In this document: piece by piece, positions 9,193 to 20,549 of the stretch
How the letters are laid out: the number at the start of each line of letters is the position of its first letter
Numbering within the stretch: the stretch's first letter is position 1
From: Elmis aenea
Lineage: Eukaryota > Arthropoda > Insecta > Coleoptera > Elmidae
Direction: 5' to 3'
Length of the DNA: 64,000 nucleotides
NCBI GenBank assembly: GCA_947652605.1
Contig: CANTFG010000322.1
Location: 1-64,000 of the forward strand
Position numbers and translations under genes: made by a program
Notes under the pieces: model-generated
Database searches by the model: none
Seen by the model: only the letters and a program-made list of their open reading frames with translations
What the model was told of the DNA's origin: nothing

Positions 9193-11904
9193 CTAATTTA
9201 CATATTTTTGTACACGATTTTTGTGCACAGTGATATGCCTGCCTCTTTTACCTTTAAAAACACAATTTGCACCTTCCACACGAACAACAGGGAATGGACC
9301 ATCAAACCATGAATCTAATTTGTTACGATCTTCATTTGTTATAGTTATAAGATCATCTGGTTTCAAATTCAAATGTGTTGCTCTTATATCAAATTTCGTT
9401 TTACGTGCTTGTTTAGCCTTTTCAAGGTATTCTCTAGCTCTTTTATTTGCCAATTGCAATCTATACCGAATTTCTTGATAATAAGCATCTGTATTATAAA
9501 GTGGTTCAACACGAGATTGTAAGAACATTTCTGGGATATTTACTTGTTTTGCAAATATAAGTTCATACGGCGAATAGTTATGATAAGAACTAGGGGTGGT
9601 GTTATAACAAAATGCATAATATTTTGTCCAAGTATCCCAATCTGAGTGCGTTTCATTAATATACATGCGCAAGTACTCATTGAGAACTCTATGGTTTCTC
9701 TCACAGCCTCCTATGGATTGACTATGGTAAGCTGTGGTTGTTTTATGCTTTATTGCTAATAATTTGGAAAGATTTTCAAAAACTTCGTTCTTATATTCTG
9801 TACCCATATCTGTACGAACCTCCTTCATGGTACCATATACAAGAACAAAATTTTCAAAAATTGCTTTAGCCACTGTTGTTGCTTCCTTATTTGGAATCGG
9901 TAATATAACTATATTTTTGCTGAGTTCACACTGTATAGTTACGGCATATGAATTACCTTGATTAGATTTTTGAAAAGGTCCTATAGTATCGATGCAGACA
10001 ATATCAAAAGCTTTTTGAGGGGTGGGCGTTATAACCATCGCTTCTAAATGTTTAGCTTTGGCTTTATTAATTTGACATTTGTGACACGTTTTAATGTAAT
10101 TAGCCACATCATGTGACATGTGTTTCCAAACATAAATAGACTTTAGTTTTTTAAGTAGTCTCTTTTGACCACAGTGACCACCAGTCAAGGGATCGTCATG
10201 AAATTTTTTAATTAATTCGAGTTTTTCATCTTTGTTTGTAATTAAGTTGCGTACGCTGCAAAGAATTATATTCAAATTCTTAAGAGTTAATTGACCCGAT
10301 TGCTTGAATGCATTTATAGTGCACTTTTTAAATATTTCGTCATCTAGACTTAATCTTAGTTTATTCAACTTACGATCACCAGCCATTTGTTCAAGCTGAG
10401 ACAGCACTTGCTCTAGCGCAATACTGTCGTTAGAAATCGGAAGTGATTTTTGAGCGCTCAATTTTCTTTTATACCTAATCAGTATCCTAAGATATGTAGG
10501 CTTTATTATAAATTTCACAACGGGCAATTTTAATGCGTCATAATTATTAAGAGTTTCAAAAATTTTTGGTTGTACAAAAACATTATTATTTTGCAAATTC
10601 TGCGTTTCGTTCGATTGCGTATTTCTGGTCATCGACCGCGTAACCGTGAGTATTTGTGACATATCAGAATTTATTGATTTTAACTGTTCAATATTTATTC
10701 GCGATAGCGCATCTGCAGCTACATTATCTTTACCTTTAATATGTTGTACTTCGAAAATGTACTCCTCTAGGTCCAAACGCATTCGAGTTAATTTAGATGA
10801 AGGGTCTTTCATAGAAAATAAGTAGACTAATGGCCTACAATCTGATTTTACAATAAACTTTTGACCATACAAATAACATCGAAAATAGTTTATAGCCCAA
10901 TGAATTGCAGTTAATTCTTGTAAGATTGTAGGTTTATTTGTTTCGCCTTTCGTAAAACTGCGGGATGCGAAACAAATTGGCAAGTCTTTATCTCCAAAAT
11001 TTTGGGAGAGAATAGCAGCACATGCGCTTTTCGAAGCATCTGTTGTTACTATAAAAGTTTTAGAAAAATCCGGATACTGTAAAATTGGCGGATTAATGAG
11101 TGCATTTTTTAAAGAAATGAAAGAATTTTGACATTCCTTAGTCCAGTAAAATTCGACATTTTTGCGTGTTAATTGATTTAATGGTTGTGTCATTGACGCG
11201 AATTGCGGAATAAACCTGCGATAGTAATTACAAAAGGCGACGAACCTCTTTACTTCGTCAGCTGTTTTCGGAACCGGATACTTGTTTATTGCGTCATATT
11301 TAGTGTCGTCAGGTAAAATACCTTTGTCAGTAATTTTGTGACCTAAGTACGTAACTTCTTTCCTAAAAAAATTGCACTTTTGAGGATTTAATTTTAAATT
11401 GTACTTTCTACAGGTTTCGAAAACTTTTTTTAAATTGTTTAAATGATGTTTTTCAGAGCAACCAATCACTATCAAATCATCCATATACAAAAATGCTTTT
11501 TCGGGAGTAATGCCCGCGAATGCTAAAGACATCATTCGTTGAAAACTATTTGGGCTTACTGACAACTCAAATGGTAGTCTTGTGAACCTGTATGAACCTG
11601 AATCTACGCTAAATGAAGTTATGTCACGAGATTCTTCTTCAAGGGGTATTTGGTGAAAACCAGAAATTAAATCGACCACCGAAAACCACTTGGCTCTACC
11701 TAGTTCATCCAAAATGTCATCTATACGGGGAAGGGGAAATTTATCGCCAATGAGTCTTTTGTTTACCTGTCTAAAGTCAATAACTAATCTCCATGCTTTT
11801 TGACCGTTCGAAGACTTTTTTGGGACCAGCAATACCGGGCTATTGTATTCCGAAGCCGATGGTTCAATAATATTATCATGTAACATTTTCTCTACTTGAT
11901 TCAT
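9193..11904 (-). CDS. pol: Gypsy pol: reverse transcriptase, RNase H, integrase
   Basis: 903 codons. The RT opens with the SPVLLVPKK-type motif, has the catalytic FLYMDDLIVIG, and is followed by the LGHKIT and PKTADEVKRF blocks. RNase H follows with TTDASKSACAA and SDCRPLVYL. The integrase has an HHCC zinc module (GGHCGQKRLL...CHKCQINKAK), then the DDE core with DIVCIDTIGPF, VRTDMGTEYKN and GGCERNHR, then a C-terminal GPFPVVRVEG block typical of gypsy integrases. All catalytic residues seen are present. The listed ATG is internal: the same frame runs upstream through one TGA (12004-12006) into the protease ORF, so the natural polyprotein most likely began there. Confidence 0.95.
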   Translation of the reverse strand: MNQVEKMLHDNIIEPSASEYNSPVLLVPKKSSNGQKAWRLVIDFRQVNKRLIGDKFPLPRIDDILDELGRAKWFSVVDLISGFHQIPLEEESRDITSFSVDSGSYRFTRLPFELSVSPNSFQRMMSLAFAGITPEKAFLYMDDLIVIGCSEKHHLNNLKKVFETCRKYNLKLNPQKCNFFRKEVTYLGHKITDKGILPDDTKYDAINKYPVPKTADEVKRFVAFCNYYRRFIPQFASMTQPLNQLTRKNVEFYWTKECQNSFISLKNALINPPILQYPDFSKTFIVTTDASKSACAAILSQNFGDKDLPICFASRSFTKGETNKPTILQELTAIHWAINYFRCYLYGQKFIVKSDCRPLVYLFSMKDPSSKLTRMRLDLEEYIFEVQHIKGKDNVAADALSRINIEQLKSINSDMSQILTVTRSMTRNTQSNETQNLQNNNVFVQPKIFETLNNYDALKLPVVKFIIKPTYLRILIRYKRKLSAQKSLPISNDSIALEQVLSQLEQMAGDRKLNKLRLSLDDEIFKKCTINAFKQSGQLTLKNLNIILCSVRNLITNKDEKLELIKKFHDDPLTGGHCGQKRLLKKLKSIYVWKHMSHDVANYIKTCHKCQINKAKAKHLEAMVITPTPQKAFDIVCIDTIGPFQKSNQGNSYAVTIQCELSKNIVILPIPNKEATTVAKAIFENFVLVYGTMKEVRTDMGTEYKNEVFENLSKLLAIKHKTTTAYHSQSIGGCERNHRVLNEYLRMYINETHSDWDTWTKYYAFCYNTTPSSYHNYSPYELIFAKQVNIPEMFLQSRVEPLYNTDAYYQEIRYRLQLANKRAREYLEKAKQARKTKFDIRATHLNLKPDDLITITNEDRNKLDSWFDGPFPVVRVEGANCVFKGKRGRHITVHKNRVQKYVN

Positions 11905-12003
11905 AATTTCCTCTTTTTGAATTTTAGGTGTCCTATAATTTTTAATATATACTGGTTTTTCATCTATTAATTTTAAATTTTGTTTGTAAAAATTATTGAC
12001 GGT

Positions 12004-12738
12004 TCATTTATCTGTTTTTAATGCAAAAATATCGGAAAAATTGGTGCATAGTTGCAAAAAATCTTCTTTTACTAATTGTGGAATATCCTGACTGAGATTC
12101 TGTAAAACTTGACTTTTTCTATTCAATGATTCATTTTCTATAGTATAAATATTAAATTCGTTAAGACTAATGGTCTCAACAGTAGAAATTTTTAGTGCTA
12201 CAGTTTGAAATGTTGTATTCATGATTTTTACAAGGGGGTTTTCGTTAGATACTATTGTTCTAGCAATGAACACACCTGGTTGTAGTTCCTTATTTATGAC
12301 TACTGCTTCATTGCGTAAATTTTTTAAACTATTAATTTCCCTAATTACTTCGCAACGAGGTGGGATATAAAATAAATTTGCTTCCAAACTGCAATTTAAA
12401 GGAATATTAATGTATGTATAATTTGATCTAATTGTTAAAGTCCAGTCAGCATAATCAATGTTACAATTATATTTAGTAAGAAAATCTCTACCTAATATTC
12501 CGTCTGCTGGTATCGGAAAATCTGAGTTAACTATATGAAATTTGTGTTCTAATTCGTGTCCATTAACCAAAATGATTGTATTTGTAAGCCCTATTGAACT
12601 GGTTTGTCCATTTGTTATGCCCTTAATTTTTATAGGGTTTGAAATGTCGAGCATTTGATCAGGGTGTACATTAGTTCGTTTAAAAATTGATACATCAGCT
12701 CCTGTATCTACTATAAATGTATTTTTACCACCTGTCAT
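12004..12738 (-). CDS. pol: Gypsy pol N-terminal part: aspartic protease
   Basis: 244 codons. A retropepsin active site FIVDTGADVSIF lies at residues 8-19 with its catalytic Asp at 11, and the GILGRDFL motif follows at about 85-92, matching the second conserved block of retroviral-type proteases. The C-terminal part (FSDIFAL) is the linker usually found just before the RT. The ORF ends at TGA 12004-12006, exactly in frame with the RT ORF. The frame is open upstream of the ATG and overlaps the end of gag in the -1 phase, so expression by -1 frameshifting from gag is more likely than initiation at this ATG. Confidence 0.9.
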   Translation of the reverse strand: MTGGKNTFIVDTGADVSIFKRTNVHPDQMLDISNPIKIKGITNGQTSSIGLTNTIILVNGHELEHKFHIVNSDFPIPADGILGRDFLTKYNCNIDYADWTLTIRSNYTYINIPLNCSLEANLFYIPPRCEVIREINSLKNLRNEAVVINKELQPGVFIARTIVSNENPLVKIMNTTFQTVALKISTVETISLNEFNIYTIENESLNRKSQVLQNLSQDIPQLVKEDFLQLCTNFSDIFALKTDK

Positions 12739-12791
12739 TAAAGTTTCAAGTGTTACAAAATTAGACAGGGATAAATTTATATTATAAATAT

Positions 12792-13940
12792 TTACGTGTT
12801 TGTTTCCCCCAATCGAACCTGTTGGGGGTCCGATTGGTTTCCCGAATCTCTCTCAGATTCATAAAAACGTATGGATCGAGATCGTCCATAGGAGCTATGA
12901 TGGGGGTATCTGAAGTTATTGCTTCTCCCGCGATTTGCTCTACCGCGCCTGCCATGATAACTTTGCCAGCGGTTAGCAGAATTAAAATTTTGGTATTGAC
13001 CACGACCAATATACCGATTATTTGATCTGTTGAAATTTGGTCCAGAATAAAAAACATTTGAAGTTGAATTGGTTGTAGCACTATTAACCAATTTTGTGAC
13101 TACCTCTTGAACAGTGTTAAAAGTTCCAGCCTCGACAATCAGACGGGCCTTCTCAGAGTTAGCATTTTGAGTTAGGGATCGAATAACAGTTTCGGTTGTG
13201 TAAGTTCCGGCAACCTCGTACGGTACGCCTTCATTAATGTACGCCCTTTTTAAACTGTCAGCCAAATTTTCTATTTCGGTAGCATAAGCTGCTGTGTCTT
13301 TTGAATTTTGTTTGTAATTTAGAATTTTGGCGGTTAATAACCGAGAATTATCGCCCTTTATGCCGGCTTTAAGTTTGTCAACTATCTGTTCAATATTTGT
13401 TTCATTAGTAATTAAGTCTCGAGCTTTACCGGTTAACCGTGTTTTTACAAAGTGTACTGCATTGAGAGTTTGACCTGTCGAGTTATTATTTAACAGCTCA
13501 AGCGCATCTAAGAATGACCTTAAATTGTCTGGAGAACCATCAAACTGATTGGGTACTAACTTGCTAGCTAAATTAAAAAATTCCATGGCAGACATGTCTG
13601 TATCTAAATTATCGTCTTCTGAAATATCCTCCTCTAAAATAAGGGGATCAATTTTTTCGATGCAAGTAAGTGGTACCTTATATTTAACATCAAGAGCCTG
13701 AAATGATCTTATAACCTTATCCCTTATGTAAAAAAAATTTTGTTTAGCAAGGCTTTTTTGTGCAACTTCTAGAGAATTCCATGAAACAGCTAAATATTCT
13801 GTGTATGTATTAAATAACTGGATTAAATTATCCCTAATATCTTTTCTAACTGATTCACTTTTGGGAATATTCTTTTTTATAGCTCTTTTGGATTGGTTAA
13901 TGATTTCTTGTTTGATATTGGCAAAATCTACCGATGGCAT
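12792..13940 (-). CDS. gag: Gypsy gag
   Basis: 382 codons, starting 625 bp inside the 5' LTR. The central region (about 120-290) has the alpha-helical pattern of retrotransposon capsid proteins, including FFNLASKLVPNQFDGSPDNL. The C-terminus is rich in Arg, Gly, Asn and Ser (GRRGRANRGRSNN) and has no CCHC zinc knuckle, so RNA binding is probably by the basic RG-rich tail, as in mdg1/412-type gags. The last codons overlap an open -1 frame leading to the protease. Confidence 0.85.
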   Translation of the reverse strand: MPSVDFANIKQEIINQSKRAIKKNIPKSESVRKDIRDNLIQLFNTYTEYLAVSWNSLEVAQKSLAKQNFFYIRDKVIRSFQALDVKYKVPLTCIEKIDPLILEEDISEDDNLDTDMSAMEFFNLASKLVPNQFDGSPDNLRSFLDALELLNNNSTGQTLNAVHFVKTRLTGKARDLITNETNIEQIVDKLKAGIKGDNSRLLTAKILNYKQNSKDTAAYATEIENLADSLKRAYINEGVPYEVAGTYTTETVIRSLTQNANSEKARLIVEAGTFNTVQEVVTKLVNSATTNSTSNVFYSGPNFNRSNNRYIGRGQYQNFNSANRWQSYHGRRGRANRGRSNNFRYPHHSSYGRSRSIRFYESERDSGNQSDPQQVRLGETNT

Positions 13941-14209
13941 CCCTATTGCGTGGTATAAAAAGTGTTAATAATTGCAGGCGTCGGCACATACTTAAAACCT
14001 AATTATAAAGAAAATGTTTGACCCATGAGTAACTGTCATCGTTTGGGTGTATTATAGTTCACTTGACAAGTTTACAAAATTGTTTAACGACTTACTTGCA
14101 ATGACGACGTCACACTTTCACGTACGCACAGCACGCACAACGATTCACGAAACGTACACTGTTGTGATGGGATGAAGATGTTGTCCAGCCTTGGTGGAAA
14201 CGATGATGC

Positions 14210-14464
14210 TTAAGCCAAACAAGGAGAAGAAGCAGCCAGAGGTGTAGCCAGATTTCGTCTCACTTGTTTTTTAATTCTTCTATTGTACATGTTGCACAAT
14301 TTCAGTACAAGTTGGAGAAGCATAATTGCAAGTATTAATAGTATCATCACTTTAACGTCCATTGAAACTTTATACTCAGATTCTTGTACTACAAAGTTTG
14401 AGTTAACGACTCCGTTCTCTTGCAACTCCTGATGAGTGGATTGCGTCTTACCCATGTTATACAC
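14210..14464 (-). CDS. Small membrane-protein ORF between 5' LTR and gag
   Basis: 84 codons, beginning about 100 bp inside the 5' LTR and ending 270 bp before gag. The N-terminus reads MYNMGKTQST; a second Met before Gly gives a start that faintly recalls a myristoylation signal, although Lys after Gly is unfavourable. Residues about 36-57 (VKVMILLILAIMLLQLVL) form one clear transmembrane segment, followed by a basic cytoplasmic-type tail (NRRIKKQVRR). I do not recognise the family. A hydrophobic segment this regular, in an otherwise complete element, argues for a real product, but a leader without function remains possible. Confidence 0.45.
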   Translation of the reverse strand: MYNMGKTQSTHQELQENGVVNSNFVVQESEYKVSMDVKVMILLILAIMLLQLVLKLCNMYNRRIKKQVRRNLATPLAASSPCLA

Positions 14465-14551
14465 TATGACTATATTATTGTTAATTTATGTTCCGTTTTT
14501 TTTTTTCTTTTTTCTATTATTTACAACTTTATTTGACCATTTTGCACGATT

Positions 14552-14564
14552 GGCAGGGTCGCCA
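14552..14564 (-). promoter_or_regulatory. Primer-binding site
   Basis: Reads TGGCGACCCTGCC on the element strand, with no gap from the 5' LTR. TGG complements the CCA tail of a tRNA. The TGGCGACC start is the type used by mdg1/412-like elements with tRNA-Arg; that tRNA assignment is inference. Confidence 0.75.
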
Positions 14565-14749
14565 TGTAAAAGATAGACGTTTCTTATTTGAACATTTATT
14601 GAATAATGATTAATTAGAATTATATTACAAAACACTTTACACATACAATCTTACATACTAAGCAAATACCAATACATTTAATAATAGTTGCTATAAGCGA
14701 AGTAGGCATAATACCGCTAACGTAACTATTGCAACATTACACCGCTACA
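14565..14749 (-). repeat. Gypsy 5' LTR
   Basis: 185 bp, same termini as the copy at 8702. Transcription of the element starts within it and runs leftward. Confidence 0.95.
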
Positions 14750-17700
14750 ATATGTATTAACTAAAGCACGGTATTTTTAGGAAATTATTAAAAATTAAAA
14801 CCAGCTCTTTGAAAGACATATGCAAAACAATTGTATTTATGTAAAAAGGCGATGGATAAACTGTTCCTTTGATATACAAATCAATAATTAAAATTGTTCA
14901 GAAATAGTCGCTCAAGGAACATATGTATTAACTAAAGCACGGTATTTTTAGGAAATTATTAAAAATTAAAACCAGCTCATTGAAAGACATATGCAAAACA
15001 ATTGTGTTCATGTAAAGAGGCGATGGATAAACTGTTTCTGTGATATAAAAATCAATAATTAAAATTGTTTCGAAATAGTTGCTCAAGGAACATATGTATT
15101 AACTAAAGCACGGTATTTTTAGGAAATTATTAAAAATTAAAACCAGCTCATTGAAAGACATATGCAAAACAATTGTATTCATGTAAAGAGGCGATGGATA
15201 AACTGTTCCTGTGATATACAAATCAATAATTAAAATTGTTTCAAAATAGTCGCTCAAGGAACATATGTATTAACTAAAGCACGGTATTTTTAGGAAATTA
15301 TTAAAAATTAAAACCAGCTCATTGAAAGACATATGCAAAACAATTGTATTCATGTAAAGAGGCGATGGATAAACTGTTTCTGTGATATAAAAATCAATAA
15401 TTAAAATTGTTTCGAAATAGTCGCTCAAGGAACATATGTATTAACTAAAGTATTTTTAGGAAATTATTAAAAATTAAAACCAGCTCATTGAAAGACATAT
15501 GCAAAACAATTGTATTCATGTAAAGAGGCGATGGATAAACTGTTCCTGTGATATACAAATTAATATTTAAAATTGTTTCGAAATAGTCGCTCAAGGAACA
15601 TATGTATTAACTAAAGCACGGTATTTTTAGGAAATTATTAAAAATTAAAACCAGCTCATTGAAAGACATATGCAAAACAATTGTATTCATGTAAAGAGGC
15701 GATGGATAAACTGTTTCTGTGATATAAAAATCAATAATTAAAATTGTTTCGAAATAGTCGCTCAAGAAACATATGTATTAACTAAAGCACGGTATTTTTA
15801 GGAAATTATTAAAAATTAAAACCAGCTCATTGAAAGACATATGCAAAACAATTGTATTCATGTAAAGAGGCGATGGATAAACTGTTCCTGTGATATACAA
15901 ATCAATAATTAAAATTGTTCAGAAATAGTCGCTCAAGGAACATATGTATTAACTAAAGCACGGTATTTTTAGGAAATTATTAAAAATTAAAACCAGCTCA
16001 TTGAAAGACATATGCAAAACAATTGTATTCATGTAAAGAGGCGATGGATAAACTGTTCCTGTGATATACAAATCAATAATTAAAATTGTTACGAAATAGT
16101 CGCTCAAGAAACATATGTATTAACTAAAGCACGGTATTTTTAGGAAATTATTAAAAATTAAAACCAGCTCTTTGAAAGACATATGCAAAACAATTGTATT
16201 TATGTAAAAAGGCGATGGATAAACTGTTCCTTTGATATACAAATCAATAATTAAAATTGTTCAGAAATAGTCGCTCAAGGAACATATGTATTAACTAAAG
16301 CACGGTATTTTTAGGAAATTATTAAAAATTAAAACCAGCTCATTGAAAGACATATGCAAAACAATTGTATTCATGTAAAGAGGCGATGGATAAACTGTTC
16401 CTGTGATATAAAAATCAATAATTAAAATTGTTTCGAAATAGTTGCTCAAGGAACATATGTATTAACTAAAGCACGGTATTTTTAGGAAATTATTAAAAAT
16501 TAAAACCAGCTCATTGAAAGACATATGCAAAACAATTGTATTCATGTAAAGAGGCGATGGATAAACTGTTTCTGTGATATAAAAATCAATAATTAAAATT
16601 GTTTCGAAATAGTCGCTCAAGGAACATATGTATTTACTAAAGCACGGTATTTTTAGGAAATTATTAAAAATTAAAACCAGCTCATTGAAAGACATATGCA
16701 AAACAATTGTATTCATGTAAAAAGGCGATGGATAAACTGTTTCTGTGATATAAAAATCAATAATTAAAATTGTTTCGAAATAGTCGCTCAAGGAACATAT
16801 GTATTAACTAAAGCACGGTATTTTTAGGAAATTATTAAAAATTAAAACCAGCTCATTGAAAGACATATGCAAAACAATTGTGTTCATGTAAAGAGGCGAT
16901 GGATAAACTGTTTCTGTGATATAAAAATCAATAATTAAAATTGTTTCGAAATAGTTGCTCAAGGAACATATGTATTAACTAAAGCACGGTATTTTTAGGA
17001 AATTATTAAAAATTAAAACCAGCTCATTGAAAGACATATGCAAAACAATTGTATTCATGTAAAGAGGCGATGGATAAACTGTTCCTGTGATATACAAATT
17101 AATATTTAAAATTGTTTCGAAATAGTCGCTCAAGGAACATATGTATTAACTAAAGCACGGTATTTTTAGGAAATTATTAAAAATTAAAACCAGCTCATTG
17201 AAAGACATATGCAAAACAATTGTATTCATGTAAAGAGGCGATGGATAAACTGTTTCTGTGATATAAAAATCAATAATTAAAATTGTTTCGAAATAGTCGC
17301 TCAAGAAACATATGTATTAACTAAAGCACGGTATTTTTAGGAAATTATTAAAAATTAAAACCAGCTCATTGAAAGACATATGCAAAACAATTGTATTCAT
17401 GTAAAGAGGCGATGGATAAACTGTTCCTGTGATATACAAATCAATAATTAAAATTGTTCAGAAATAGTCGCTCAAGGAACATATGTATTAACTAAAGCAC
17501 GGTATTTTTAGGAAATTATTAAAAATTAAAACCAGCTCATTGAAAGACATATGCAAAACAATTGTATTCATGTAAAGAGGCGATGGATAAACTGTTCCTG
17601 TGATATACAAATCAATAATTAAAATTGTTACGAAATAGTCGCTCAAGAAACATATGTATTAACTAAAGCACGGTATTTTTAGGAAATTATTAAAAATTAA

Positions 17701-20549
17701 AACCAGCTCTTTGAAAGACATATGCAAAACAATTGTATTTATGTAAAAAGGCGATGGATAAACTGTTCCTTTGATATACAAATCAATAATTAAAATTGTT
17801 CAGAAATAGTCGCTCAAGGAACATATGTATTAACTAAAGCACGGTATTTTTAGGAAATTATTAAAAATTAAAACCAGCTCATTGAAAGACATATGCAAAA
17901 CAATTGTATTCATGTAAAGAGGCGATGGATAAACTGTTCCTGTGATATAAAAATCAATAATTAAAATTGTTTCGAAATAGTTGCTCAAGGAACATATGTA
18001 TTAACTAAAGCACGGTATTTTTAGGAAATTATTAAAAATTAAAACCAGCTCATTGAAAGACATATGCAAAACAATTGTATTCATGTAAAGAGGCGATGGA
18101 TAAACTGTTTCTGTGATATAAAAATCAATAATTAAAATTGTTTCGAAATAGTCGCTCAAGGAACATATGTATTTACTAAAGCACGGTATTTTTAGGAAAT
18201 TATTAAAAATTAAAACCAGCTCATTGAAAGACATATGCAAAACAATTGTATTCATGTAAAAAGGCGATGGATAAACTGTTTCTGTGATATAAAAATCAAT
18301 AATTAAAATTGTTTCGAAATAGTCGCTCAAGGAACATATGTATTAACTAAAGCACGGTATTTTTAGGAAATTATTAAAAATTAAAACCAGCTCATTGAAA
18401 GACATATGCAAAACAATTGTGTTCATGTAAAGAGGCGATGGATAAACTGTTTCTGTGATATAAAAATCAATAATTAAAATTGTTTCGAAATAGTTGCTCA
18501 AGGAACATATGTATTAACTAAAGCACGGTATTTTTAGGAAATTATTAAAAATTAAAACCAGCTCATTGAAAGACATATGCAAAACAATTGTATTCATGTA
18601 AAGAGGCGATGGATAAACTGTTCCTGTGATATACAAATCAATAATTAAAATTGTTTCAAAATAGTCGCTCAAGGAACATATGTATTAACTAAAGCACGGT
18701 ATTTTTAGGAAATCATTAAAAATTAAAACCAGCTCATTGAAAGACATATGCAAAACAATTGTATTCATGTAAAGAGGCGATGGATAAACTGTTTCTGTGA
18801 TATAAAAATCAATAATTAAAATTGTTTCGAAATAGTCGCTCAAAGAACATATGTATTAACTAAAGTATTTTTAGGAAATTATTAAAAATTAAAACCAGCT
18901 CATTGAAAGACATATGCAAAACAATTGTATTCATGTAAAGAGGCGATGGATAAACTGTTCCTGTGATATACAAATCAATAATTAAAATTGTTTCGAAATA
19001 GTCGCTCAAGGAACATATGTATTAACTAAAGCACGGTATTTTTAGGAAATTATTAAAAATTAAAACCAGCTCATTGAAAGACATATGCAAAACAATTGTA
19101 TTCATGTAAAGAGGCGATGGATAAACTGTTTCTGTGATATAAAAATCAATAATTAAAATTGTTTCGAAATAGTCGCTCAAGGAACATATGTATTAACTAA
19201 AGCACGGTATTTTTAGGAAATTATTAAAAATTAAAACCAGCTCATTGAAAGACATATGCAAAACAATTGTATTCATGTAAAGAGGCGATGGATAAACTGT
19301 TCCTGTGATATACAAATCAATAATTAAAATTGTTCAGAAATAGTCGCTCAAGGAACATATGTATTAACTAAAGCACGGTATTTTTAGGAAATTATTAAAA
19401 ATTAAAACCAGCTCATTGAAAGACATATGCAAAACAATTGTATTCATGTAAAGAGGCGATGGATAAACTGTTCCTGTGATATACAAATCAATAATTAAAA
19501 TTGTTACGAAATAGTCGCTCAAGAAACATATGTATTAACTAAAGCACGGTATTTTTAGGAAATTATTAAAAATTAAAACCAGCTCTTTGAAAGACATATG
19601 CAAAACAATTGTATTTATGTAAAAAGGCGATGGATAAACTGTTCCTGTGATATACAAATCAATAATTAAAATTGTTCAGAAATAGTCGCTCAAGGAACAT
19701 ATGTATTAACTAAAGCACGGTATTTTTAGGAAATTATTAAAAATTAAAACCAGCTCATTGAAAGACATATGCAAAACAATTGTATTCATGTAAAGAGGCG
19801 ATGGATAAACTGTTCCTGTGATATAAAAATCAATAATTAAAATTGTTTCGAAATAGTTGCTCAAGGAACATATGTATTAACTAAAGCACGGTATTTTTAG
19901 GAAATTATTAAAAATTAAAACCAGCTCATTGAAAGACATATGCAAAACAATTGTATTCATGTAAAGAGGCGATGGATAAACTGTTTCTGTGATATAAAAA
20001 TCAATAATTAAAATTGTTTCGAAATAGTCGCTCAAGGAACATATGTATTAACTAAAGCACGGTATTTTTAGGAAATTATTAAAAATTAAAACCAGCTCAT
20101 TGAAAGACATATGCAAAACAATTGTATTCATGTAAAGAGGCGATGGATAAACTGTTTCTGTGATATACAAATCAATAATTGAAATTGTTTCGAAATAGTG
20201 GCTCAAGGAACATATGTATTAACTGAAGCACGGTATTTTTAGGAAATTATTAAAAATTAAAACCAGCTCATTGAAAGACATATGCAAAACAATTGTATTC
20301 ATGTAAAGAGGCGATGGATAAACTGTTCCTGTGATATACAAATCAATAATTAAAATTGTTTCGAAATAGTCGCTCAAGGAACATATGTATTAACTAAAGC
20401 ACGGTATTTTTAGGAAATTATTAAAAATTAAAACCAGCTCATTGAAAGACATATGCAAAACAATTGTATTCATGTAAAGAGGCGATGGATAAACTGTTCC
20501 TGTGATATACAAATCAATAATTAAAATTGTTTAGAAATAGTCGCTCAAG
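14750..20549. repeat. 171-bp satellite array, segment 2
   Basis: About 34 monomers, resuming in phase after the gypsy ATAT duplication. A nine-monomer higher-order repeat is explicit: a two-monomer stretch free of stop codons at 16462-16791 is repeated unchanged at 18001-18330, exactly 1539 bp later. Two monomers (around 15450 and 18865) carry a 5-bp deletion giving CTAAAGTATTTTTAGG. The last six bases, CTCAAG (20544-20549), are the Polinton target-site duplication. Confidence 0.97.

Larger units (their letters stand above)
8702..14749 (-). mobile_element. Ty3/gypsy LTR retrotransposon, mdg1/412-like
   Basis: Two 185-bp LTRs (8702-8886, 14565-14749) begin TGT and end ACA and are flanked by a 4-bp duplication ATAT (8698-8701, 14750-14753). 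In minus-strand order the element holds a primer-binding site, a small upstream ORF, gag, protease, and RT-RNase H-integrase, then a polypurine tract. There is no env. The domain order PR-RT-RH-INT identifies Ty3/gypsy. A zinc-knuckle-free, RG-rich gag and a TGGCGACC-type binding site suggest the mdg1/412 branch. The LTRs differ at three positions by eye, so the insertion is fairly young. Confidence 0.95.

Noticed and set aside
9221..9961. Plus-strand ORFs of 75-85 codons within the gypsy integrase
   Set aside because: Antisense shadows of pol with no domain of their own.
12782..13081. 99-codon minus-strand ORF overlapping gag
   Set aside because: A shadow in another frame of the RG-rich part of gag, with low-complexity content and no domain.
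16462..16791. 109-codon minus-strand ORF within the satellite, repeated at 18001-18330
   Set aside because: It is just two monomers that happen to lack stops in one frame. The protein is an internal repeat of itself and neighbouring monomers break the frame. Useful only as an HOR marker.
3750..20549. Hammerhead ribozyme in the satellite or in the Penelope relic
   Set aside because: I found no CTGATGA core followed by GAAA on either strand of the monomer consensus or of the palindrome arms.
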